Below, piece after piece: positions 16,668-24,494 of a DNA stretch of 64,000 bases. The notes under the pieces were generated by a model that saw only the letters and a list, made by a program, of their open reading frames with translations, was not told where the DNA came from and made no database searches. The number at the start of each line of letters is the position of its first letter. Position 1 is the stretch's first letter. The translations under genes were made by a program, and so were the position numbers. The stretch is from Natronorubrum sediminis (GTDB lineage Archaea > Halobacteriota > Halobacteria > Halobacteriales > Natrialbaceae), in the NCBI RefSeq assembly GCF_900108095.1, contig NZ_FNWL01000001.1:868001-932000 (forward strand), read 5' to 3'.

Positions 16668-17081
16668 ATGGACGATCTGGACCGACAGATCCTCGATATG
16701 CTCCGGCGAGACGCGCGAACGCCATACACCGAAATCGCCGACGAGGTCGGAACGAGCGAGGGGACTGTCCGCAACCGCGTCGAAGGAATGATGGACGACG
16801 ACGTCATCGAACGGTTTACGATTACCACGCGGACGGGCAACGTACAGGCGATGCTCGAGATCAGCGTGGCAGTCGATGTCGATACCAAGGCCGTCTCCGA
16901 GCGGATGGCCGAGTGGGAAGAAGTCGACCTCGTCTGGATGGTTTCGGGGGAACAGGACATCGTGCTCGTCGTCGACGCGGCGGACACGCGCGGGGTCAAC
17001 GACCTGATCACCAAAGCCCGCGATCAAGAGGAGGTCGTGAGCACGAAAACGCGACTAATCCTCGAGAAACAACTCGGTTGA
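16668..17081 (+). CDS. Lrp/AsnC family transcriptional regulator
   Basis: 137 residues. Residues 1-50 form the winged HTH (MDDLDRQILDMLRRDARTPYTEIADEVGTSEGTVRNRVEGM). Residues ~65-137 form the RAM/AsnC ligand-binding domain (AMLEISVAVDVDTKAVSERMAEWEEVDLVWMVSGEQDIVLVVDAADTRGVNDLI). Such proteins form octamers that sense amino acids. The divergent arrangement with carA and the palindrome between them suggest control of carbamoyl-phosphate supply and of itself; the effector is unknown. Confidence 0.93.
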   Translation: MDDLDRQILDMLRRDARTPYTEIADEVGTSEGTVRNRVEGMMDDDVIERFTITTRTGNVQAMLEISVAVDVDTKAVSERMAEWEEVDLVWMVSGEQDIVLVVDAADTRGVNDLITKARDQEEVVSTKTRLILEKQLG

Positions 17082-17120
17082 GGCCGGCGTTCGTGGAGTC
17101 ACTCGTTCCGTCGTCGAGTT

Positions 17121-18239
17121 TCAACTCGAGTCCGTCTCCCGGTTGTATCGGTTGTACAGCGATCTCCCGGTTTCGACGAGTTTCCAGGTCGGTCCAGTGC
17201 CCCGTTCCCAATAGATGTTCGGGACGAGTTCGCCGCCGAACTCCTCTTTGAACTGGAACGCACCGTCTTCGAAATCCGCACCGCCACCGCCGAAGTCGTA
17301 CTTTTCGTAGCCCTCGTCGATTGCCCACTGGAATAAGTAGTCGTAGAGCAGTTCCGAGGCGTGATACTGGAATGACTCGGAGGGGACGCCGGCGAAGAAG
17401 CCGTGGACGACGTCCTGTTCGTCGTTGAGTAGTTCGAGGAAGCCGCCGGCGTACTCGCCCTCGACGTAGAGCATCAACAGCAAAATCCGATCCTCCATAG
17501 CGGCGAGTTCCTCGAAGAACTCGAAGGGGTAGACGATCCCACCGACGCTTTTCATGTGCTGTTCGTACTTCTTGTAGAAGCGCTCCAGATTGACCTGTGA
17601 GAGATCTGCCTCGACGATTTCGTGGTCGGTTTCCCGCCCACGTCTGATCGCCCGCCGCTTAGAGCTGTCCATCTCCTCGAAAATCGTGTCGTAGCCTTTC
17701 TCGAGGTTCACGACGAAGCGGCCACCGACGCGACTCGAGTCGTAGCCCTCGGCCTCGAGGAAGTCGTTGTACCGGAGGAAGTTCGTGTTGCAGGCCCTAA
17801 TCTCGTGGACGATCGTTCGGTTGTCACAGAGTTGGGGGACTACGTCGAGGACGGTCGAGAGCGACTCGGTGACGTCGGTCGTCATCAAGGGGCCACCGAA
17901 TCCGGGATAGATCGACGTGAGTCGGTAAAACGGTGTTTTCGGTATCTCGGCGACGAAATTCGGAAAGAGACCGATCGGATTCGTATCCTTCTCGACCACG
18001 ATGTGTCTGGCCGGATAGTTGAGCGCGTTTTCGACGGCCTGGAGCCACTCGTAGCGATGGAACACCGTTCCGAGTTCGGAACGCTCGACGAGGTCGTTCC
18101 ATCGGGACCGATCTTTCATCGCCACCGTGTCGATGACGTTTACCGTCAGGCCCGATTGGTCGTCCGTCATCGTCTGGACGGTTCTCCCAGTCGTTTCGTC
18201 GCGTTTCGAGTGCGTACTTCCACTAGCGTGCTGGGCCAT
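17121..18239 (-). CDS. FemAB/BioF2-like GNAT acyltransferase
   Basis: 372 residues; an internal Met at residue 24 (MTDDQSGLTVNV) could be the true start. Residues ~40-330 match the FemAB-like double-GNAT layout: SRWNDLVERSELGTVFHRYEWLQAV (substrate-side start), GLFPNFVAEIPK, then a second lobe SSKRRAIRRGRE...FYKKYEQHMKSVGG...ILLLMLYVEGEYAGGFLELLNDEQ, and the terminal YDFGGGGADFEDGAFQFKEEFGGELVP, typical of this family. Members transfer aminoacyl or acyl groups to cell-envelope precursors or lipids; in haloarchaea the substrate is not known. It is convergent with the Lrp gene (39-bp gap). Confidence 0.82.
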   Translation of the reverse strand: MAQHASGSTHSKRDETTGRTVQTMTDDQSGLTVNVIDTVAMKDRSRWNDLVERSELGTVFHRYEWLQAVENALNYPARHIVVEKDTNPIGLFPNFVAEIPKTPFYRLTSIYPGFGGPLMTTDVTESLSTVLDVVPQLCDNRTIVHEIRACNTNFLRYNDFLEAEGYDSSRVGGRFVVNLEKGYDTIFEEMDSSKRRAIRRGRETDHEIVEADLSQVNLERFYKKYEQHMKSVGGIVYPFEFFEELAAMEDRILLLMLYVEGEYAGGFLELLNDEQDVVHGFFAGVPSESFQYHASELLYDYLFQWAIDEGYEKYDFGGGGADFEDGAFQFKEEFGGELVPNIYWERGTGPTWKLVETGRSLYNRYNRETDSS

Positions 18240-18570
18240 CTGTTGTCTATCGAGTTCTCTCCGGGCAGAAGCGGGTTAAGTTATTTTAGCCTACAGACAC
18301 ACATCAACGAGCACAACCGTCCGTATCAGTCACGTACGTGGGATCCAGTACCACGCCATTATCAGCGCTCGAAAACGATTGATTATCGGACGGTCACCGA
18401 TGCGAACAACTGCACGTGTATCGAACGCGACGACGTACGGGAAGATTACTACCCTGAAACAGTGTTCTCGGTCGGGAAATCGTGTGAATGGGTGACGTTC
18501 GACCGTGAGAAGTGCCAATCACTCGTAAAGAGACGACACTGGTTTCACACCGCTCCAGAATGATGCGAAT
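18240..18570. other. 331-bp intergenic region without a supported gene
   Basis: Divergent spacer between the FemAB-like gene and idi. It is A+T-richer than the neighbours. Several short frames cross it but none has haloarchaeal codon use or a plausible start. It presumably contains both promoters (TTAAGTTATTTTAG near 18277-18290 could be a promoter element for the minus-strand gene). No repeat or RNA gene was seen. Confidence 0.5.
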
Positions 18571-19140
18571 ATGACCACACCACCGGACGACGAACGTCCA
18601 CACGAAAACGCGAACCAGGACGTAATCGCTGTCGACCCAGATGACACCGCACTCGAGACCGTCAACCGACTCGATGCCCACACCGGCGATGGCGTTCGCC
18701 ATCGAGCGTTTACCTCGCTCGTGTTCGACGGCGACGGAAACGTCCTGCTCGCCCAACGAGCACCCGAGAAACGCCTCTGGGGGACGTACTGGGACGGAAC
18801 CGTCGCCTCCCACCCCGTCGAGGGTCAGAGTCAGGAAGAAGCCACGCGAGAACGACTCGAGGACGAACTGGGAATCATACCCGAGCAGTACGACGACCTG
18901 CGACTCACCGACCGCTTCGAGTACAAACGATACTTCGAGGACGCCGGCGTCGAACACGAAGTCTGTGCAGTGTTGAAACTGACGCTCACGGATCGCACGC
19001 TCGAGCCGAACGAAGCGGAGGTTGCGGGCCTCATGTGGGTTCCCTACGAGCGACTTCACGCCAATCCATCGTGGTATCGTCAGCTCAGGCTCTGTCCGTG
19101 GTTCGAAATCGCGATGCGACGAGACGTTCGCGGCGAGTGA
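18571..19140 (+). CDS. idi: isopentenyl-diphosphate delta-isomerase, type I (Nudix fold)
   Basis: 189 residues. Isomerises IPP to DMAPP for archaeal isoprenoid lipids and carotenoids. Seen: RHRAFTSLVFDGDGNVLLAQRAPEKRLWGTYWDGTVASHPVEGQS (metal His and pyrophosphate region), Nudix-box-like EEATRERLEDELGI, GVEHEVCAVLKL (Glu residues corresponding to E. coli Glu114/116) and CPWFEIAM. The catalytic Cys of the E. coli enzyme (in CGHP) aligns with Ala in VASHP, so the proton donor/acceptor differs or my alignment is off by one. The N-terminal ~25 residues are an acidic extension. Confidence 0.88.
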   Translation: MTTPPDDERPHENANQDVIAVDPDDTALETVNRLDAHTGDGVRHRAFTSLVFDGDGNVLLAQRAPEKRLWGTYWDGTVASHPVEGQSQEEATRERLEDELGIIPEQYDDLRLTDRFEYKRYFEDAGVEHEVCAVLKLTLTDRTLEPNEAEVAGLMWVPYERLHANPSWYRQLRLCPWFEIAMRRDVRGE

Positions 19141-19266
19141 TCGGGTTGACGACCACGGCGAATCACCCGACTCCGGCAAGCGACGCACGGTAACACGCGA
19201 CAAGGTTTATTACAACGCCGTTCGTAGCGTCGCCCAAGGGCCGACGAAATCGGTCCGTGTGACGTA

Positions 19267-19596
19267 ATGAGTTCTCCACAACCGGAAACAGAAACGCACG
19301 AAGTGACGCTCTCCAGAGACGAACAGTGGGTCGTCCACAGTGTCCTCGCGAACGAAATCGACGGGGCGATCGACGACGACGAATCACCTGCCGAGTGGAC
19401 GCTCGAGGCACTCGAGACGCTCGAAACGGCCGGTGAGACGACAGTATTTACCGTCTATCAGGCCCAGACACTCGTCGACCGACTGACGTCGTACCTCGCG
19501 CGTGTGGACACTCCAGAAGACGATATCGTCCACGGATCGGCCGTCGTCGAGCGACTCGAAACTCGCCTCGAGTCACGCGAATCGCCACCCCAATAA
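19267..19596 (+). CDS. conserved haloarchaeal small protein, function unknown
   Basis: 109 residues, acidic (MSSPQPETETHEVTLSRDEQWVVHSVLANEIDGAI). Predicted mostly helical: ~14-35, ~43-58 (WTLEALETLETAG) and ~62-80 (FTVYQAQTLVDRLTSYLARV). The pattern LSRDEQWVVHSVL...L..Ar.d.p.....h is one I associate with a haloarchaea-specific DUF, but I am not certain of the family number. No signal peptide or membrane segment. Located 127 bp after idi in the same direction; convergent with the membrane protein at 19617. Confidence 0.75.
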   Translation: MSSPQPETETHEVTLSRDEQWVVHSVLANEIDGAIDDDESPAEWTLEALETLETAGETTVFTVYQAQTLVDRLTSYLARVDTPEDDIVHGSAVVERLETRLESRESPPQ

Positions 19597-19616
19597 CGAC
19601 CGAGTTTTTCGTTCGG

Positions 19617-19961
19617 TTACGGACGCGTCGTCGCCCACACTGCGGTGACGGCGAGGAAAAACGCCGGGAACAGTGGCAAGGTCAAGAGTGCGAAGCGATA
19701 GCCGACGCCCGGCGGCCAGAACGTGATCGCCACCGGGGCGACGATAAACGCGAGGACGATCATACCGACGACGGTCCACCCTCGCCAGTCGAATTCCCGG
19801 TCGGCCGCCTCGGGATGGTCCGGGTTCCGAACCCAGTCGTCGTCCTCAGGCGACGCTGTTCGCGTTCCGTCCTCGTCGAACGCGCCCGGGTCGTGAACGT
19901 AGCCGCCGTCGTCGCTCGAACTCACACTCGAGTGTTTCGAGTCCGTGGTCAAAGCCCTCAC
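19617..19961 (-). CDS. small two-span membrane protein, haloarchaeal
   Basis: 114 residues. The first ~55 are hydrophilic and acidic (HDPGAFDEDGTRTASPEDDDWVRNPDHPEAADREFDWRGW), followed by two membrane helices (~58-80 VVGMIVLAFIVAPVAITFWPPG and ~87-110 FALLTLPLFPAFFLAVTAVWAT). A hydrophilic N-terminal domain joined to two TM helices suggests a membrane-anchored accessory protein. No named function. The ATG at 19961 is the only start that keeps the whole acidic domain. Confidence 0.72.
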   Translation of the reverse strand: MRALTTDSKHSSVSSSDDGGYVHDPGAFDEDGTRTASPEDDDWVRNPDHPEAADREFDWRGWTVVGMIVLAFIVAPVAITFWPPGVGYRFALLTLPLFPAFFLAVTAVWATTRP

Positions 19962-20033
19962 GGTTCACGGCTCACAATTCACGGTTCGTCAGTGCGGAGA
20001 AAAACGCGCCGCGACGTGGAGTGGGGGCGGGAG

Positions 20034-21059
20034 CTACAGTTCGCTATCCGGCCGGACGACGACCTTGCCGAAGCCTTCTCGGTTCTCGATGATTTCGTGA
20101 GCGCGTGCGGACTCGCTCATCGGCAGTTCCTCACGAATCGCGGGCTCGAACGTGCCGTCCCAGACGAGTTCCATCACGTCGTCAACCTGATCGGGCGTGG
20201 CCATCGTCGACCCGATGATCTCGAGTTGGTTCCAGAAGATCCGCGGGATGTCCGTCTCGGGGGCACCGCCGCCAGTGCCGCCGCAGGTGACGAGTCGCCC
20301 GCCCTTCGTCAGGCTCGCAAGTGAGTCCTGCCACGTCGGCGCGCCGACGTGCTCGACGACGACGTCGACCCCGCGGCCGTCGGTCTCCGCTTGCACCCAC
20401 TCCGCGAAGTTCTCCTCCTCGTAATTGCAGACGTGATCTGCGCCGTGTTCTTTCGCGTACTCGAGTTTCTCCTCGGTGCTGCCCGTTGCATACACTTCCG
20501 CGCCCGCGTGGTCGGCAATCTGGAGGGCTGCGTGGCCGACGCCGCCGCTGGCTCCAAGGACGAGGACCTTCTCGCCAGCCTCGAGGTCGGCGCGTTCGAT
20601 TAGCATGCGCCAGGCCGTCTGGAAGACGAGACAACTCGAGCCGGCGACCTCCCAGTCGACGTGCTCGGGAACGGGAATCAGGTTCTCCTCGGGAATCGCG
20701 GCGTACTCGGCGTGAATGCCGGGCACGTGCTCGCCGATAATGTAGTAGTGTGGGTCGAGCGTCGGGTCGTCCATCCGCAAGTCGCCACAGCCAGCCGAGA
20801 GGGCGACGCGATCGCCCGCCTCGAATCGAGTGACGTCCTCACCGACCTCCTCGACGATTCCCGCGCCGTCGCTGCCCGGAATGTGGGGCATCTCGAGGTC
20901 CAATCCGGGCATTCCGCGTCGCGTCCAGATGTCGAGGTGATTGAGCGCCGCCGCTTTCACGTCGACCAGCACGTCGGTGCGGCCGATTTCGGGGTCAGGA
21001 TGGTCCCCGTAGTCGATGACATCGGTGTCGCCGTGTTCGGTGATTGTGACTGCCTGCAT
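20034..21059 (-). CDS. zinc-binding dehydrogenase (MDR alcohol dehydrogenase superfamily)
   Basis: 341 residues from ATG 21059 (MQAVTITEHGDTDVIDYGD); six more in-frame codons upstream are unlikely. GroES-like domain ~1-150: AAALNHLDIWTRRGMPGLDLEMPHIPGSDGAGIVEEVGEDV, with substrate-site residues; Rossmann domain ~150-290 with VLVLGASGGVGHAALQIADHAGA (NAD(P) loop). C-terminal IREELPMSESARAHEIIENREGFGKVVVRP is typical. NAD(P)-dependent oxidation/reduction of an alcohol, aldehyde or quinone; the substrate cannot be named. AGCGDLRMDD includes a Cys that might belong to a partial structural zinc site. Confidence 0.87.
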   Translation of the reverse strand: MQAVTITEHGDTDVIDYGDHPDPEIGRTDVLVDVKAAALNHLDIWTRRGMPGLDLEMPHIPGSDGAGIVEEVGEDVTRFEAGDRVALSAGCGDLRMDDPTLDPHYYIIGEHVPGIHAEYAAIPEENLIPVPEHVDWEVAGSSCLVFQTAWRMLIERADLEAGEKVLVLGASGGVGHAALQIADHAGAEVYATGSTEEKLEYAKEHGADHVCNYEEENFAEWVQAETDGRGVDVVVEHVGAPTWQDSLASLTKGGRLVTCGGTGGGAPETDIPRIFWNQLEIIGSTMATPDQVDDVMELVWDGTFEPAIREELPMSESARAHEIIENREGFGKVVVRPDSEL

Positions 21060-21162
21060 ACGCGTACACAGACGCAAACGCCGTCCATAACAGTTGGGCT
21101 CCGTCTCCGAATCAAATCTCCCAGTGAGCAGGTTTTACCCGCCGGCCCGTCGAACCACGTTC

Positions 21163-21822
21163 ATGGCCGATTCGGACTCGAGTCGACGTGAGGAGAGCCA
21201 GCACGGACGCGGAACACGTAACGCCGAGAACGCAGACGATCCGCAACTCTGTGCCGGTGTCGTGACGATTTCGACCGATCGAACGCTCGAGTCCGACGCC
21301 GCTGGCGGTGCCATCGTAACGGCGCTCAAGAAAGGTGGACACGAGGTGGCGACGCGAGAGCACGTCGGTGCCGACCTCGATCGCGTCCAGGGCACCGTCT
21401 CTCGATTGATCGACCGTGACGACGTCGATATCGTCGTTACGGCCGGTGCGACGAGCGTCGAACCCGACGATATCGCCATCGAAGCGATCCGACCGCTTCT
21501 CGGGAAGGAACTCCCCGCGTTCGCGGACGTCTTTACCAGCCTCTCGTTCGACAACGTCGGGACTCGAGTGATCGCTGCACGACCGCTCGCGGGCGTTGCC
21601 GACGGTGTTCCAGTCTTTTGTCTCCCCGGAGACGAAGACGCGGCCCGCCTCGGAGCCGAGGAGATCATCCTCCCCGAAGTGACCCACCTCGTCAGCCTCG
21701 CCCGCGAGGAACTCGAGGAAACGCGGTGGACGAGTGACGACGAGGGCGCGGACGCAAACGGTGCAGTCGACACCGACAACGCCGACGCGGAAACGACCGA
21801 CCACGAGAACGGAGAGCACTAA
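21163..21822 (+). CDS. MoaB/MogA-like molybdopterin-binding-fold protein with altered motif
   Basis: 219 residues from ATG 21163 (MADSDSSRREE). Residues ~30-190 match the MoaB/Mog fold: LCAGVVTISTDRTLESDAAGGAIVTALKKGGHEV, DLDRVQGTVSRLIDRDDVDIVVTAGATSVEPDDIAIEAIRPLLGKELPAFADVF, LSFDNVGTRVIAARPLAGVADGVPVFCLPG. In the active family the loop reads TGGTG...D and here it is AGATSVEPDD, so molybdopterin adenylylation activity is doubtful; it may be a paralogue with another role. Acidic N- and C-terminal tails are haloarchaeal. It is followed after 19 bp by the MTHFS-like gene. Confidence 0.8.
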   Translation: MADSDSSRREESQHGRGTRNAENADDPQLCAGVVTISTDRTLESDAAGGAIVTALKKGGHEVATREHVGADLDRVQGTVSRLIDRDDVDIVVTAGATSVEPDDIAIEAIRPLLGKELPAFADVFTSLSFDNVGTRVIAARPLAGVADGVPVFCLPGDEDAARLGAEEIILPEVTHLVSLAREELEETRWTSDDEGADANGAVDTDNADAETTDHENGEH

Positions 21823-21841
21823 CAGAACGGAGACCAGCAAG

Positions 21842-22726
21842 ATGGACGAGACAGACCTGAATACGGACAAGACCGAGGCAACCACGGACGAGACCGAGCC
21901 AACCACAGACGAAACCGAGGCAACGATGGACGACACTGAGACGCCGTCGACTGAGCCGGTGGAACCGAGCGACAAAGAATCGATTCGCGAACGCGTCTGG
22001 GACGACCTCGAGGAGAGCGGAACGGCCAGATTCCCATTTCCGCCCCACGGTCGGATTCCGAACTTCGACGGTGCGGACGAGGCAGCGGAGCGACTCGCCG
22101 AGCAGCAGGCGTGGCGAGACGCATCGACGATCAAAGCCAACCCCGACGCACCACAGCTCCCGGTTCGACGCCGCGCGCTGAAAGCCGGGAAGACGGTCTA
22201 CATGGCCGTTCCACGACTCGCCGACGAGCGGTGTTTCCTGAAACTGGACCCAGACGAACTCGAGGACTACGATGCGGCGACGACGGTTTCGGGGTCGTCG
22301 GAACACGGCGAACAAGTCGGTCCCGAAGCGGTCCCAGAAATTGACCTGATCGTTTCCGGCAGCGTGGCAGTGAGTGTGGATCGCAACGCGGCGGAGACGG
22401 CAAGCAGCGCTAGCCACGAGTCCGTCGAGGGCGGTCGAATCGGCAAAGGCGAGGGCTACAGCGACCTCGAGTTCGCGCTGTTGGCCGAATTTGACCTCGT
22501 CGACGAGACGACCACGGTTGCGACGACGGTACACGAACGACAGCTAGTCGACGACGCGGTTTCGCTCGGTGATCACGACGTCTCGATGGACCTGATCGTC
22601 ACACCCGAGCGAACGATTCGACCGGACGGTGCCGAGCAGCCGTCTGGAATCGACTGGGATCTCCTCTCGGCGCAGCGACTCGAGGAGATTCCGGTATTGG
22701 AGCGACTCAGCGACGCAGGCGACTAG
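21842..22726 (+). CDS. 5-formyltetrahydrofolate cyclo-ligase (MTHFS) family protein
   Basis: 294 residues from ATG 21842; the start is uncertain because residues ~3-35 are a low-complexity TDETEPTTDETEA repeat and a later ATG (21926) is possible. From ~45: IRERVWDDLEESGTARFPFPPHGRIPNFDGADEAAERL...W, KANPDAPQLPVRRRALKAGKTVYMAVPRL, and the diagnostic GRIGKGEGYSDLEFALLAEF near residue 205, then HDVSMDLIVTPERTI. The family converts 5-formyl-THF to 5,10-methenyl-THF using ATP; haloarchaeal members may use folate or a pterin relative. Co-oriented with the MoaB-like gene. Confidence 0.83.
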   Translation: MDETDLNTDKTEATTDETEPTTDETEATMDDTETPSTEPVEPSDKESIRERVWDDLEESGTARFPFPPHGRIPNFDGADEAAERLAEQQAWRDASTIKANPDAPQLPVRRRALKAGKTVYMAVPRLADERCFLKLDPDELEDYDAATTVSGSSEHGEQVGPEAVPEIDLIVSGSVAVSVDRNAAETASSASHESVEGGRIGKGEGYSDLEFALLAEFDLVDETTTVATTVHERQLVDDAVSLGDHDVSMDLIVTPERTIRPDGAEQPSGIDWDLLSAQRLEEIPVLERLSDAGD

Positions 22727-23250
22727 TCGACGGCGCAGTCGATGCGTCTCGCGAAAGTGGCGATCGATTAGCTAGTAGAAGCAGTCGCTTTTGATGTGGC
22801 TATTCAGAACGGAGACGAGCCACTGACGAGTGCAGTGTCGATGTGCGTAGAAACCCAGCAAAGAAGCGCGTCGGGTTGACGCGCCTCGAAATTGCCTACC
22901 GTAGCCGACACGGACTGGTGCAAGAGCCCGTGTCAGTTAGAAAACGGTGTGGCAATGGTGGGGAAGGGTGCTGTGGTGGGGTTGCTGGAAGTCACGGGAA
23001 TAGGCATAATGCCTTGGTGGGGTCTGCCCGTCGACCTCCATCTCATCCAATCAGCGGCGTGCACTTCAACCGGGGCGATGGTAGCAGTGTCTTACACCGG
23101 ATTCCACCGAATTTAGCCCAGTTTTATTCGGCTAAATCTCCGCTCGAGATCGATTACAGTTCAGGGATTGTGATTGTTTTCCGTTTCACTGTCCGTCGTG
23201 TGTGCGACATGTGTCCGTACCGCTCGTGAAAAAGAGCGACAGCGCCGACG
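22727..23250. other. 524-bp gap with hairpins; candidate ncRNA or decayed sequence
   Basis: No frame here has convincing coding character. Two perfect hairpins occur close together: GCGCGTC/GACGCGC (22866-22884, 5-base loop) and GACACGG/CCGTGTC (22907-22934, 14-base loop). A third small one, AGGCA/TGCCT, lies near 23004-23016. The G-rich stretch 22943-22995 (GGTGTGGCAATGGTGGGG...) can in part pair with CTTACACCGGATTCCACC near 23092-23110. Composition is lower in G+C than the genes around. I looked for SRP RNA (GGAAGG helix-8 loop) and RNase P RNA signatures and did not find them. Confidence 0.45.
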
Positions 23251-23580
23251 TTAGTCGGTCAGTTCCTCGGCGACGAGCGAGGCGTCCATCAGCTTCGGAT
23301 CGATCGCGATGTCCAGTTGCCCCTTGACGAACTCCGGAACGGTTCTGCGAGCGTAGACGACCGTCCGAACGTCGTCCGTGAGATCACAGACGATTGGAAT
23401 CGTCGTCGCCTGCCCGATATCCGTCAGTACGTACAGATCGGCCTCGACGATGCCAGCTTCTTCGAGAACGGGCCGGGTTACCACGCCGTTGAGGCGGGTG
23501 ACGGTGGCTCCTTCGGCCTCGAGTGCGGGCGTGATCTCGTCTTCGTCAGGACCGACGACGACCGCGTTCAGTTCCGTCAT
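23251..23580 (-). CDS. conserved haloarchaeal protein with NAD-binding-like fold, downstream of guaAb
   Basis: 109 residues. The pattern [67 protein letters not shown] resembles the first half of a Rossmann/TrkA-N domain (beta-alpha-beta, then [17 protein letters not shown]). Homologues in haloarchaeal genomes are often labelled CTP synthetase, which reflects the neighbour pyrG and not this sequence: it has none of the synthase motifs. Its start overlaps the guaAb stop by four bases, so it is translated with pyrG-guaAb. A role sensing or regulating nucleotide synthesis is inference. Confidence 0.78.
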   Translation of the reverse strand: MTELNAVVVGPDEDEITPALEAEGATVTRLNGVVTRPVLEEAGIVEADLYVLTDIGQATTIPIVCDLTDDVRTVVYARRTVPEFVKGQLDIAIDPKLMDASLVAEELTD

Positions 23581-24494
23581 TCGTACTCGATCGTCGCGGG
23601 TGGCTTGTGCGTCACGTCGTAGACGACGCGAGCGACGGTTTCGTTCTCGCCGGTGATACGCGACTGAATTCGCTGGAGCGTCTGCCAGTCGATTTCCTGA
23701 GCGCGGGCGGTCATGCCATCACGGGAGTCGACCGAGCGAACGGAGACGACCCAGCCGTGAACCCGATTGTCACCTTTGACACCGGTCGCCTTCCCGATCA
23801 CGGCGGCGAGGGCTTGCCACGGCTCGTACTCCTCGAGTTCGTCCTCGACGACGTGACAGGCGTGACGCGCGACCTCGAGTTTCTCGTCGGTGACTTCGCC
23901 GATGACGCGCACGGCGAGACCGGGGCCGGGGAACGGCATCCGCTCGGCGACGATTTCGTCGAGGCCGAGGTGGCGTGCGACCTCGCGAACTTCGTCCTTG
24001 TAGAGGTCGCGGACGGGTTCGACGATGCCGTCGAAATCGACGACATCGGGGAGGCCGCCGACGTTGTGGTGGGACTTGATTCCCCCCTCGCTCTCGATCC
24101 GGTCGGGATAGATCGTCCCCTGGACGAGGTAGTCAGCGTCGGCCTCGGTTGCCTCACGCTCGAACTCCCGGATGAACTGTTCGCCGATGATGTGTCGTTT
24201 CTCCTCGGGGTCCGTGACGCCGGCAAGAGCCTCGAGGAACCGATCTTTCGCGTCGACGATCCGCAGCGACTCCATGTAGTCGAACGTCTCGCGGATCTGG
24301 TCGGTCTCGCCTTTGCGCATCAATCCGGTATCGACGTAGACCGGCGTGAGCTGGTCGCCGATCGACTCGTAGGCGAGTGCGGCGGCGACCGAGGAGTCGA
24401 CCCCGCCCGAAAGCGCGATGACGGCGTTCGAATCGCCGATTTCGTCGCCGATCTCTGCAACTGCCTCTGGAACGAATGTCTCTGTTTCTACCAT
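23577..24494 (-). CDS. guaAB: GMP synthase (glutamine-hydrolysing) subunit B, ATP pyrophosphatase
   Basis: 305 residues. Amidates XMP to GMP using ammonia from a separate GATase subunit, as usual in archaea. Seen: the PP-loop [41 protein letters not shown] (residues ~23-62), [47 protein letters not shown], and C-terminal dimerisation motif [18 protein letters not shown]. No glutaminase domain is fused, so this is subunit B; subunit A is not in the window. Its ATG overlaps the pyrG stop by one base. Confidence 0.95.
   Translation of the reverse strand: MVETETFVPEAVAEIGDEIGDSNAVIALSGGVDSSVAAALAYESIGDQLTPVYVDTGLMRKGETDQIRETFDYMESLRIVDAKDRFLEALAGVTDPEEKRHIIGEQFIREFEREATEADADYLVQGTIYPDRIESEGGIKSHHNVGGLPDVVDFDGIVEPVRDLYKDEVREVARHLGLDEIVAERMPFPGPGLAVRVIGEVTDEKLEVARHACHVVEDELEEYEPWQALAAVIGKATGVKGDNRVHGWVVSVRSVDSRDGMTARAQEIDWQTLQRIQSRITGENETVARVVYDVTHKPPATIEYE

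Noticed and set aside
17622-18563. Plus-strand ORF opposite the FemAB-like gene and its spacer
   Set aside because: Antisense of a well-supported gene; the part in the spacer lacks genome-like codon bias.
22843-23229. 128-codon plus-strand ORF in the hairpin gap
   Set aside because: Poor haloarchaeal codon use, Gly/Arg/Ser-rich and no recognisable domain. A second overlapping frame of 74 codons is equally weak.
22727-23250. SRP RNA, RNase P RNA or tRNA in the gap
   Set aside because: No GGAAGG helix-8 loop, no RNase P core motifs and no T-arm GGTTCGAAxCC; only the hairpins remain.
23251-23580. Calling the small gene CTP synthase
   Set aside because: It has neither the amidoligase nor the glutaminase motifs; the true pyrG is 24494-26176.
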